DNA of 64,000 nucleotides from CAZLFA01 sp964558665 (lineage in GTDB: Bacteria; Desulfobacterota; Syntrophia; Syntrophales; PHBD01), in contig CAZLFA010000005.1 in assembly GCA_964558665.1 (NCBI GenBank), positions 42,466 through 106,465 of the forward strand. Reading direction: 5' to 3'. The stretch's first letter is position 1. Every line of letters begins with the position of its first letter. The notes beneath the pieces were generated by a model. It did no database searches and was not told where the DNA came from. It was given only the letters and a program-made list of their open reading frames with translations. Below are positions 17,041 through 24,703 of the stretch, piece by piece. The position numbers and the translations under genes are program-made.

Positions 17041-17961
17041 TCATTTATGAGTAAAGGTGACCTCGATTCTTCTATTGGCTTCTCCCGATGCTTTTGGATA
17101 AATACTTGATTCTGTTCCTGCTCCGGCAACAGTAAGCGAGGATGCATCCATCTTGCCTCTTTCCACAAGGAGATCCTTAATTTTTTTTGCCATGTCATCA
17201 GTGGCTTTGATGTTTTCATTTTTTAAAGGTTTACCATATCCGAAAACCATAACGCCTATTTTATATTCAGGGTTTTTAGAAGCCAAAGCAGCAATATCCG
17301 TTGCAATCTTGTCGGCTCCAGGAGCCGGCTCTGGACCCTTTCTTCCAATCTTAATCATATTGCTTCTAGGGATGATGACGGTGGCCCCATCTGACGTTAT
17401 TTTCGTCACAAGACCCATCTGACTGAGTCCCACAAGCAATGCTCTGGCTTTTGATGATGCAACATACTCCACGCCTTTCTGGGCAATGATGCCATTGAGA
17501 TCGCCCTTCATTTTCTGGTTTTCACTCTTTAAAGATAAAATCTCCTTTTTTTGATCATCATATATTTTTATTTTTTTCTTCATTAATTCTGTGTTCTTCT
17601 CTATCTCTTCTTTTTCCTTCAACAAATTTGCTTTTTCGAAACGGGCCGCTACAATAGCTATTGTTACATCTGCCATAGAAGTATAGTGAAGGATAATGGG
17701 TTCTGCTTCATCTTTAAGTCCGCCCATTATTCCCAATCCCTTATTAAATTCAGTTTCAGCCCAATTCAGATAGTTTTTGGCAATAATTACATCATCCTTG
17801 TATTCACTGCTGTCAGCACCTTTTTTAAGCAGATTATCGAGGCTTGTTTTCGTGTTCACAATGGCATTAAGAGCCTTGTCCTTGTCTGCTGCCGATACTG
17901 CGGATGAAAACATGCTAAAACAAATAAAGAATAATGAAACAAAAAAAACAGTCCTTTTCAT
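17041..17961 (-). CDS. Exported coiled-coil protein with OmpA-like C-terminal domain
   Basis: 306 residues: signal peptide (1-24, ending SAVSA-A), helical region about 25-95, coiled coil about 105-155 rich in Lys/Glu, and a divergent OmpA/MotB-like domain about 180-306. Its last part 'GEANRRIEVTF' carries the Asn and Arg pair that OmpA-like domains use to hold peptidoglycan diaminopimelate. Expected place is periplasm or outer membrane, tied to the cell wall. It overlaps the upstream gene by 4 nt, so the two are coupled and share the promoter at 18403-18432. Confidence 0.78.
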   Translation of the reverse strand: MKRTVFFVSLFFICFSMFSSAVSAADKDKALNAIVNTKTSLDNLLKKGADSSEYKDDVIIAKNYLNWAETEFNKGLGIMGGLKDEAEPIILHYTSMADVTIAIVAARFEKANLLKEKEEIEKNTELMKKKIKIYDDQKKEILSLKSENQKMKGDLNGIIAQKGVEYVASSKARALLVGLSQMGLVTKITSDGATVIIPRSNMIKIGRKGPEPAPGADKIATDIAALASKNPEYKIGVMVFGYGKPLKNENIKATDDMAKKIKDLLVERGKMDASSLTVAGAGTESSIYPKASGEANRRIEVTFTHK

Positions 17962-18356
17962 TTCACTTCTCCTTTCCCGGCCAAAATATCTTCCATTCTT
18001 TGTTCATACTTTTTCAGTTCTGCTCGCGCTTTGGCCGCGCTCTCGGCAGCTTCCCGCTGATCGGCAGTAACTTTTGCCAAAGTAATCTGAAGATTTGTTA
18101 TTTCCAAAACTTGCTTAGTAATCTTTTCATCTCCCGCTTCAATTGCCTGCTGAGCCTTAAGGACGCTATTATTCACCTTTTCGATAATGTCTTTTGCATA
18201 CTTGCCGGCATTGGCCCCCACTAGTTTGTCCGCGGCATTTTTTATCTGCCGGTACTCATCAATCGTTGCTTTTGAAACACCTTCTCCCGCAAATGTAATG
18301 CCAGAGAACATAAACGTTGTTAAGACTAAGGCAAACATAAATTTTTTGATTTTCAT
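17958..18356 (-). CDS. Small periplasmic helical protein (DUF4398-like)
   Basis: 132 residues with a signal peptide (1-23, 'ITFAGE' at the cut), then almost wholly helical: 'AADKLVGANAGKYAKDIIEK' resembles DUF4398 repeats, and the rest (about 75-128) is Ala/Lys/Glu-rich coiled coil. In many bacteria DUF4398 proteins stand next to OmpA-domain proteins, as here. SD AGGAGG is 4 nt before the ATG. It is probably an Lpp-like spacer or a partner of the OmpA-like protein, but no function is proven. Confidence 0.7.
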   Translation of the reverse strand: MKIKKFMFALVLTTFMFSGITFAGEGVSKATIDEYRQIKNAADKLVGANAGKYAKDIIEKVNNSVLKAQQAIEAGDEKITKQVLEITNLQITLAKVTADQREAAESAAKARAELKKYEQRMEDILAGKGEVK

Positions 18357-18402
18357 ATAACCTCCTGATGGGGAAAGAGTTATGAATTGTTTTTATCTAT
18401 TA

Positions 18403-18432
18403 GTTATAGGGCATAAAGACGACATATGTCAA
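18403..18432 (-). promoter_or_regulatory. Sigma70-type promoter of the DUF4398/OmpA-like pair
   Basis: TTGACA (18432-18427) and TATAAC (18408-18403) with an 18-nt spacer on the minus strand, about 45 nt before the ATG. This is one of the best consensus matches in the window and suggests a highly expressed envelope protein. Confidence 0.7.
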
Positions 18433-18447
18433 TTTAAAAACCGGCAT

Positions 18448-18969
18448 TTACAGTTTACTGGTTTTAATGAGCGATTCCCTCTTCGCCTTCGATAGTTTTC
18501 TTGACGGCCCTTTTTTCCTTGTTCCTCTTTTTGTCGACTCATCTTCTCCGTTGTCGCCCTTTTCCTCTTTTACAATAATTGTTGATTTATTCATCCTGGT
18601 TTCAAATTCCTGTGCACTGATTACAACTTTACTTCTATGAGTTACAAATGAGGCTATATCACGGTCTGAAGTTACAACAACAATATCTTCTCCTCTGTTA
18701 GTCTGCACAATTCGCTTGATGACATCATCAGCTTTTTCTCCAAGTCGTGAATAAATGATATTCATTCCTCCGTATCTGTCTCGTTCTTCCTGGATTGATC
18801 CACCCAGCCAACCATCAAAAACAATGGTTATCCGATGGTTTCTATCTTTGTTATAAAGAAATAATCTTTTGACCAACTCCCGCCTTCCTTCATCAAGACC
18901 GCGTCGTTCAAAATCTCTTAACGAAACGGATTGTCTGATAAGGTTGTAACCATCTACAATTATATGCAT
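18448..18969 (-). CDS. NYN (YacP-like) PIN-fold ribonuclease candidate
   Basis: 173 residues. 'MHIIVDGYNLI' with the catalytic Asp at residue 6, 'ITIVFDGW' and 'VVVTSDRDIASF' give the acidic cluster of the NYN/PIN nuclease fold. YacP (Rae1) of Bacillus is a ribosome-associated mRNA endonuclease of this family; activity here is inferred from fold alone. The C-terminus (about 135-173) is a basic, Lys/Arg/Ser-rich tail likely to bind RNA. It stands alone between two other minus-strand units. Confidence 0.8.
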   Translation of the reverse strand: MHIIVDGYNLIRQSVSLRDFERRGLDEGRRELVKRLFLYNKDRNHRITIVFDGWLGGSIQEERDRYGGMNIIYSRLGEKADDVIKRIVQTNRGEDIVVVTSDRDIASFVTHRSKVVISAQEFETRMNKSTIIVKEEKGDNGEDESTKRGTRKKGPSRKLSKAKRESLIKTSKL

Positions 18970-19070
18970 ATTAATATTTGGCCAAAATAATTAATTGACA
19001 GGCAAACACTCACTACAATTATGCTTTAAGGATAAAAAGAAATGGTAGAATAAGGTTGATTTCCATTAAC

Positions 19071-20072
19071 TTAAAACAGGAAACTTAACATTACATAAAG
19101 AATCGCTGATATTGCTGCCGATAGCGGTATCGTTAAAATCCATGCCCAGACAATCTCTCCGGCAACGCCCCATCTCACTGCTGTCAGGCGCTTTGTGGCT
19201 CCTACACCTACAATGGCACCAGTTACTGTATGAGTTGTACTAACCGGTATACCACCCAGCGATGCGCTGATGATTGAGATAGCCGCAGCCGCTTCAGCGC
19301 AGAAGCCACCCATTGGCTGAAGCTTGGTTATCTTGTTGCCCATGGTTTTAACAATGCGCCAGCCACCAGTCATTGTCCCAGCTGCTATTACAACATAACA
19401 TGATAACATAACCCAGAAGGGCACATAAAATTTCCCCTCAAGATATCCACCACTGAAAAGGACAATAGCAATAATTCCCATTGTCTTTTGAGCATCATTC
19501 ATACCATGACTCATGCTGTAAACGGCTGATGACAGAAGTTGCATTTTTCGAAAGAAAGAATCGGAACGGCGTACATTGCTGTTACGAGACATATTCAATG
19601 TAATAATCATCAATATAAAACCAAGCAGTAAACCTAAGGCCGGTGAAACAACAATGAATATGGTTGTCTTCAATATGCCTTTCCACACAAGGATATCTGC
19701 ACCGCCTTTAACTATGCCAGCCCCTATCATGCCTCCTATCAAAGCGTGTGAAGAACTGCTTGGCAATCCCAGCCACCAGGTAATTAAATTCCAGATTATG
19801 GCCCCCCCCAGTGCGGCAAGAATGAGGTAATTTTCCACTATTTGGGGATCAACGATACCTGTGCCAATGGTTCTTGCAACAGGAATACCGCCTATAAAGA
19901 AAGCCATAAATTCGAAGGAAGCTGCCCAGATAACGGCATTACGGGGAGACAGAACACGGGTAGAAACAACTGTAGCTATTGCATTTGCGGAATCATGAAA
20001 ACCGTTAATAAAGTCAAATATGTAAGCAACGGCAATAATAAAAATGATTAACGCCAGTGAATGGCTATCCAT
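19071..20072 (-). CDS. pit: Low-affinity inorganic phosphate transporter (Pit family)
   Basis: A 333-residue inner-membrane symporter of about ten helices. Both inverted-repeat signatures are visible: 'DFINGFHDSANAIATVVSTR' near the N-terminus (about 20-39) and 'GGIPVSTTHTVTGAIVGVG' near the C-terminus (about 275-293); 'GLPSSSSHALIGG' is the matching first-half element. The length is that of short prokaryotic Pit proteins without the large cytoplasmic loop. The gene overlaps the end of the PhoU-like gene by 8 nt, a usual pairing. Confidence 0.93.
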   Translation of the reverse strand: MDSHSLALIIFIIAVAYIFDFINGFHDSANAIATVVSTRVLSPRNAVIWAASFEFMAFFIGGIPVARTIGTGIVDPQIVENYLILAALGGAIIWNLITWWLGLPSSSSHALIGGMIGAGIVKGGADILVWKGILKTTIFIVVSPALGLLLGFILMIITLNMSRNSNVRRSDSFFRKMQLLSSAVYSMSHGMNDAQKTMGIIAIVLFSGGYLEGKFYVPFWVMLSCYVVIAAGTMTGGWRIVKTMGNKITKLQPMGGFCAEAAAAISIISASLGGIPVSTTHTVTGAIVGVGATKRLTAVRWGVAGEIVWAWILTIPLSAAISAILYVMLSFLF

Positions 20073-20685
20073 GTTTAAGGACTATTCCTTCCACAACATT
20101 AGACACATCCTCACACATATCAATACCCTCTTCGACTCTCTCAAAAATCTCTTTAACCTTTATCAGTTCAACAGCATCCTTTTCCGTTTGAAAAAGCCTG
20201 GCCATTGCCTGCCTTAATATATAGTCTCCTTCATTTTCCAAGGTATTGATTTCAACACATGCCTTTATAATCATATCGGAATTTTTCTTATTTCTCATGG
20301 CATGAACAATCTTTTTTACAAGAGCAATGGCGTTATTCAATATCAATGCCAGTTCTTTCACCTCGTTGGCCGGTTTTTTGACCTTATAAAGATATAGCCT
20401 GACGGCAGCCGCTTCAATAATGTCGAGTATACTATCCATCTTGTTTGCAAGGGCATAAATATCTTCTCTATCCAATGGAGTTAAGAATGTTTGGTGCATT
20501 TTATTATATATCTGATGAGTAATTTTATCTGCCTCATGTTCAATCTCTTTAAGGGTAGACACCTTTGCTTCTGAATGCTCATAATTGTCTAATATGTCAA
20601 TAAAGAGCTTCCCCCCTTCTTCTATCTTGTCTGCCAACTGTTCAAAAAAATCAAAAAACTTCTCTTCTTTGGGAACTAAAATCAT
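20065..20685 (-). CDS. DUF47 (PhoU-like) Pit accessory protein
   Basis: A 206-residue, all-helical protein of the TIGR00153/DUF47 family, related to PhoU. 'FFEQLADKIEEGGKLF', 'EADKITHQIYNKMHQTFLTP' and 'DREDIYALANKMDSILDIIE' show the E-x-x-x-D metal-binding helices. These proteins are encoded with Pit transporters and probably regulate them. SD GAGG lies upstream of the ATG. Cytoplasmic, membrane-peripheral. Confidence 0.9.
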   Translation of the reverse strand: MILVPKEEKFFDFFEQLADKIEEGGKLFIDILDNYEHSEAKVSTLKEIEHEADKITHQIYNKMHQTFLTPLDREDIYALANKMDSILDIIEAAAVRLYLYKVKKPANEVKELALILNNAIALVKKIVHAMRNKKNSDMIIKACVEINTLENEGDYILRQAMARLFQTEKDAVELIKVKEIFERVEEGIDMCEDVSNVVEGIVLKHG

Positions 20686-20779
20686 GAAGAATACCTCCTC
20701 ATATGTTGCTTTTTCGGGTCATGCCTTTAACACAAAAGAATTCCATTTGTCCATCTAAAGGGCAAAAGGTATTGTATAC

Positions 20780-20812
20780 AAAAAAGGGGTTAGAATTTAA
20801 TTTCCAACCCCC
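20780..20812 (-). terminator. Terminator after tRNA-Leu
   Basis: On the minus strand GGGGTTGGAA (20811-20802) pairs with TTCTAACCCC (20795-20786; one wobble) around an ATTAAA loop, followed by six T (20785-20780). It lies 36 nt past the tRNA and would close the gap-tpiA-secG-tRNA transcript. A smaller GTGAG/CTCAC hairpin lies between them. Confidence 0.85.
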
Positions 20813-20847
20813 ATTTTCAAGTGAGAAAACTCACCCTCTTTCCTATT

Positions 20848-20934
20848 TGGTGCCGAAGCCGGGACTTGAACCCGGACGAGCGGTGCTCACTACCCCCTCA
20901 AGATAGCGTGTCTACCATATTCCACCACTTCGGC
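20848..20934 (-). tRNA. tRNA-Leu (GAG)
   Basis: An 87-nt class II tRNA with encoded CCA. Acceptor GCCGAAG/CTTCGGC, long variable arm, TTCAAGTCC T-loop, and anticodon arm CTATC-TTGAGGG-GGTAG giving anticodon GAG, which reads CUC and CUU. It follows secG on the same strand and ends in a terminator. Confidence 0.96.
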
Positions 20935-21039
20935 ACTATGTATTACTCAGCTATACAGTTTTAAACTTGCAAATGATTGCTACATTTTCAGGAACATTTT
21001 GTCAACCCGAAAAGTATTTCAGGTACCTTTATTGCTGAA

Positions 21040-21387
21040 TTACTTGCCGGGCGAAGGCTGTGCCTGCTGCGTAGTTGCCGGCGGAGCTTGAGGCACCTGC
21101 GCGCCGGTTTTGCTGTCCTGTTGTTTAACTGCTCCCTTCATCAGAGATCCGCCACTTGCATTGTTGAATGTCGGATGCGAAAGAGCCAGTGATGTCAGCA
21201 TAAAAATGATGGCTATCCATGTGGTCATTTTGCTTAAGAAAGTAGCAGGACCGCTACTTCCAAACACTGTCTGGCTTGATCCGCCAAAGGCGGCTCCCAT
21301 ACTGGCCCCCTTGCCTGCCTGAAGCAGAACCACCATAATCAAAACAACACAAACTATAACATGTGTGACTGTTATCAATATTTGCAC
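21040..21387 (-). CDS. secG: Preprotein translocase subunit SecG
   Basis: A 115-residue accessory subunit of the SecYEG channel with two membrane helices (about 2-23 and 56-74), joined by 'LLQAGKGASMGAAFGGSSQTVFGSSG', shown here as the family's Gly/Ser-rich loop in shortened form 'LLQAGKGASMGAAFGGSSQT'. The Pro/Gln/Ala-rich tail is variable. The start is GTG at 21387: AAGGAG lies 7 nt before it, whereas an upstream in-frame ATG at 21426 has no SD. It sits 43 nt after tpiA, a common order. Confidence 0.93.
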   Translation of the reverse strand: MQILITVTHVIVCVVLIMVVLLQAGKGASMGAAFGGSSQTVFGSSGPATFLSKMTTWIAIIFMLTSLALSHPTFNNASGGSLMKGAVKQQDSKTGAQVPQAPPATTQQAQPSPGK

Positions 21388-21430
21388 TTTATTGCTCCTT
21401 AACCAGTAAATTAGTCGGTTACACAATACT

Positions 21431-22180
21431 TCAATGTATTATTATTTTAAGGAAGGATTCTATTTCTAAGCTTGCTCCTCCTACCAATACACCATTGATA
21501 TCCGGCATTTCCATAAGCCCTTTTATATTATCGGGTGTTACGCTTCCACCATAAATCACCCGCGATTCTTTTGCGAGATCATAATTATATGCATCGCTTA
21601 AGAAACGCCTGATTCCCGCATGCACCTCGTCAGCCTGCGCCGGAGTGGCCGTCTTCCCGGTTCCTATAGCCCAGACAGGCTCATATGCGATGACGAGGCG
21701 CCGTATATCATTGGTTGTAAGATTATTCAATCCTTCTTTAATCTGTTTTTCTATAACCTCAAACGTAGTTCCCGATTCTCTCTCCTGAAGAGTTTCTCCT
21801 ACGCAAAAAATGGGAAAAAGCTTATGCATCAACGCCTTATGAATTTTACGGTTAACAAGAGAATTATCTTCCTGAAAAAGCGTCCGCCTTTCCGAATGTC
21901 CTACAATAACATACCGGCAACCGGCATCTGCGATCATCATGGCTGACACCTCTCCCGTGTAGGCGCCGCTGTCCTGATCGTGAAGGTTTTGAGCTGCTAC
22001 AGAAACAGAGGATCCTTCGCACACCCTGGCAACACTGAATAAGGCAGTAAAAGGCGGTGCTATGACGACTTCTCTGTTTGGAGAATTATTCAGCAGGGAC
22101 TTTAGATTAGAAGCAAACTCGACGGCCTGACCGATCGATTTGTTCATCTTCCAGTTTCCGACAATAAGAGGTCTTGTCAA
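21431..22180 (-). CDS. tpiA: Triosephosphate isomerase
   Basis: Interconverts dihydroxyacetone phosphate and glyceraldehyde 3-phosphate (249 residues, TIM barrel). Asn/Lys in 'VGNWKMN' (about 7-13), catalytic His in 'VGHSERR' (about 96-102) and catalytic Glu in 'AYEPVWAIGTG' (about 168-178) are all present, as is the phosphate loop 'YGGSV'. The start is TTG at 22180, eight nt after the gap stop; no ATG is suitably placed. It is in the gap-tpiA-secG order. Confidence 0.96.
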   Translation of the reverse strand: MTRPLIVGNWKMNKSIGQAVEFASNLKSLLNNSPNREVVIAPPFTALFSVARVCEGSSVSVAAQNLHDQDSGAYTGEVSAMMIADAGCRYVIVGHSERRTLFQEDNSLVNRKIHKALMHKLFPIFCVGETLQERESGTTFEVIEKQIKEGLNNLTTNDIRRLVIAYEPVWAIGTGKTATPAQADEVHAGIRRFLSDAYNYDLAKESRVIYGGSVTPDNIKGLMEMPDINGVLVGGASLEIESFLKIIIH

Positions 22181-22188
22181 TTGTATAA

Positions 22189-23202
22189 CTATGCTCCCAG
22201 TTTCTTTCCCATAAACAAAGCAAGATCACGCATCCGGCATGCATACCCGCTCTCATTGTCATACCACGAAAATACTTTTACAAACGATCCATCCATTACT
22301 GCTGTAAGAGGAGCATCAACTATGGATGAATAAGGACTGCTCGTAAAGTCCACACTTACAAGTTCTTCATCGCAGTAAGCAAGAATACCCTTCATTCTTT
22401 CCTGAGATGCCTTCTTCAATGCAGCATTAACATCATTTACTGTTACTTTCTGATCAACCTGAACTGCAAAATCGACCAGTGAGACATTGGGGGTCGGCAC
22501 TCTCAGCGCAACACCATCGAGTTTTCCCTTGAGATCCGGTATAACCTCTGCAACGGCCGACGCTGCTCCTGTGGAAGTAGGCACGATAGACATTGCCGCC
22601 GCTCTCGCCCTCCTCAAGTCTTTATGTGATCCGTCAAGAAGACGCTGGTCCATTGTGTATGCATGAACCGTTGTCATAAAGCCTCTGACTATCTTGAATT
22701 GTTCATGAATTACCTTTGCAACGGGTGCAAGACAATTTGTGGTGCACGAGGCATTTGACACTATATGGTGTTTTTCCGGATTATAGCTCTCCTCATTTAC
22801 TCCCATAACAAAGGTGCCGTCAATCCCTTTGCCAGGGGCGGCCAGAATTACCTTTTTTGCTCCCGCCTTGATATGACCCGACACTTCATCCTTTTTCCTG
22901 AATTTACCCGTTGATTCAAGAATAATGTCTATACCAAGCGACTTCCAGGGCAGTTCCTCCAGGTTCTTTGTCTCTCCTAAGACTTTAATTTTCTTGCCAT
23001 TAACCAAGAGAGTATCCTTATCGCTGGAGATATCCGCATCTAATGTACCATGAACCGAGTCATATTTAAGCAGGTGAGCTAATACTTCCGGATTAGCCCG
23101 GGAATTAACAGCCACAATATCAATGTCATCACGTCCCATGCATGCTCTTACAAGATATCTGCCAACCCTTCCAAATCCGTTAATTGCCACTTTAACAGTC
23201 AT
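22189..23202 (-). CDS. gap: Type I glyceraldehyde-3-phosphate dehydrogenase
   Basis: Glycolytic/gluconeogenic enzyme (337 residues) making 1,3-bisphosphoglycerate. The Rossmann loop is 'GFGRVGR' (9-15), the catalytic Cys153 stands in 'SNASCTTNCLAP', and the catalytic His follows in the C-terminal domain region 'TVHAYTMDQRLLD'. 'WYDNESGYACRM' is near the end. At the cofactor site it has Asn ('AVNSRANP') after the second strand, so NAD versus NADP preference is uncertain. Heads the gap-tpiA-secG-tRNA unit. Confidence 0.96.
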   Translation of the reverse strand: MTVKVAINGFGRVGRYLVRACMGRDDIDIVAVNSRANPEVLAHLLKYDSVHGTLDADISSDKDTLLVNGKKIKVLGETKNLEELPWKSLGIDIILESTGKFRKKDEVSGHIKAGAKKVILAAPGKGIDGTFVMGVNEESYNPEKHHIVSNASCTTNCLAPVAKVIHEQFKIVRGFMTTVHAYTMDQRLLDGSHKDLRRARAAAMSIVPTSTGAASAVAEVIPDLKGKLDGVALRVPTPNVSLVDFAVQVDQKVTVNDVNAALKKASQERMKGILAYCDEELVSVDFTSSPYSSIVDAPLTAVMDGSFVKVFSWYDNESGYACRMRDLALFMGKKLGA

Positions 23203-23287
23203 AATGCACTCCTTTGCTGATTACCTAAATATCGGGGAGGGATAATACTGTCCCCCCAATCAATAGTCAATATTTTTCTGGCAGGGC

Positions 23288-23839
23288 TTATTTCGTGGGA
23301 TCACCAAAGATGTCTGCTGAAAACACAAATATTTTCGTTTCTTTGTCTTTCCAGGAATTTGAAGGCAGACCTGCCTTCCGGCATGTTTGCTCCAGAAAAG
23401 TTTCCCTGTCCCACTCATACTCTGTAGCAACCTGGGGCAGAAGAAGCCCCGAAAAAGAGCCCCTTGTTATGTAGAGTCCATGTAAGCCGACAACTATTTC
23501 TTCCATGTTTTCAATCTCTTTTAGCGGCGTCAGCACAGAAATTTCAAAAGAAAGCTGAGAAAGCTCTCCTTCTGTTACAGGAGGAAACCTGGGATCATTG
23601 AAGGCGGCTGCTCTGGCCATTTCTTTTACCGTGGATTCTAAATCCTTGACGGCATGTATATAACCGATGCATCCTCTGAGAAGTCCTTTTTTCTTGATAG
23701 TAACAAATGCCCCTCTTTTCTCTCCCAAGGCCGGATCATCGTCTTTAAACTCAGGCATGGGTTTGTTTTTCAGTCGGTTTTCTATACTTTTTTTCGCTGC
23801 CTCAAGAAGCGCTTTTTTCCCTTTTTCCGTTAGTTCCAT
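23288..23839 (-). CDS. amrA: AmmeMemoRadiSam system protein A (AMMECR1 domain)
   Basis: A 183-residue AMMECR1-domain protein: 'RGAFVTIKKKGLLRGCIGYI' (the hallmark 'LRGCIG' included) and 'NDPRFPPVTEGELSQLSFEI' are plain. Function is not settled; the name comes from a conserved trio with MEMO and a radical SAM enzyme. The MEMO gene lies just upstream here (37 nt apart), but the radical SAM member is absent from the window. Confidence 0.92.
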   Translation of the reverse strand: MELTEKGKKALLEAAKKSIENRLKNKPMPEFKDDDPALGEKRGAFVTIKKKGLLRGCIGYIHAVKDLESTVKEMARAAAFNDPRFPPVTEGELSQLSFEISVLTPLKEIENMEEIVVGLHGLYITRGSFSGLLLPQVATEYEWDRETFLEQTCRKAGLPSNSWKDKETKIFVFSADIFGDPTK

Positions 23840-23875
23840 AAAATCCTTCTATAGACCAAGAACTATTTTGATAAA

Positions 23876-24703
23876 TCACTTTTTGATGAATGCCGCAGAT
23901 GCATATCCCACCACACGCGACCTGTCTCCTGTTACATCACCGGAATTTGCATATTTCAAAATCTTAGCTTCACTCGCCCCCATCATTTTCGAAGTCATGA
24001 CAGTAACCGCGGCAGGACCTCCGCCACAGGCTTCACATTTACCACTTTTTAAATCTGCGAGCATCCCCCGTACATCCATTTTCCCCAAATTCCCCAAAAA
24101 TTGAGAATCCTTTTTTACTGCCTGATTATAATCATGAAAATGAGAAAGATCGGAACTGCCGACAATGAGAATATTGCTATCACCGGCGGACTGGAATATG
24201 GCATTTGCCAGTTCTTCACAGGTTTTTGAATCCTGATTACCCATAACCAGGGGAACAAACGAGAATTCTCCCAATGCCACCTGAAGGAAGGGAAGTTGAA
24301 TCTCGAGGGCATGTTCCTGGATGTGAGCAGAAGGAATGTCATCAATCATTCGGCTGAAATTCATCAGCCTGCCTGCCATGGCTCTGTTTACCGGCACAAC
24401 TCCCAGGGGAGTTTCATATCCGCCGCCGAGGTAAACAGAAACACCGGGAAACGCCATACGATGGGACGGGCTTATAACAAACACCGTATCGTATAGTTTT
24501 TTTCTTATTGTGTGGTATGCATATGCGGCAACCTGACCTGAATATACATAACCTGCATGAGGGGCGACAAGACCGACAATATGACCCTCTATCTTGTCAA
24601 CGGCAACATTGCTGAAATAGTCTTCGATATCCTTTTTCAGGATACTTGAGTCTCCAGGATACCATGAGCCGGCAATTACAGATTTTCTTATGTCATTAAT
24701 CAT
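23876..24703 (-). CDS. amrB: AmmeMemoRadiSam system protein B (MEMO1 family)
   Basis: About 275 residues with 'GSWYPGD', 'LVAPHAGYVYSGQVAAYAY' and 'SSDLSHFHDY', the conserved His/Asp positions of the MEMO fold, which is related to class III dioxygenases (LigB-like). I start it at 24703, where its ATG overlaps the stop of the cysK-cysS gene (ATGA) and GGAG lies 9 nt upstream; an ATG at 24718 is less well supported. Enzymatic role unknown; human MEMO1 binds iron or copper. Confidence 0.9.
   Translation of the reverse strand: MINDIRKSVIAGSWYPGDSSILKKDIEDYFSNVAVDKIEGHIVGLVAPHAGYVYSGQVAAYAYHTIRKKLYDTVFVISPSHRMAFPGVSVYLGGGYETPLGVVPVNRAMAGRLMNFSRMIDDIPSAHIQEHALEIQLPFLQVALGEFSFVPLVMGNQDSKTCEELANAIFQSAGDSNILIVGSSDLSHFHDYNQAVKKDSQFLGNLGKMDVRGMLADLKSGKCEACGGGPAAVTVMTSKMMGASEAKILKYANSGDVTGDRSRVVGYASAAFIKK

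Noticed and set aside
18970..19070. Terminator or small RNA between the NYN gene and the Pit gene
   Set aside because: No stable hairpin with T-tract in the gap.
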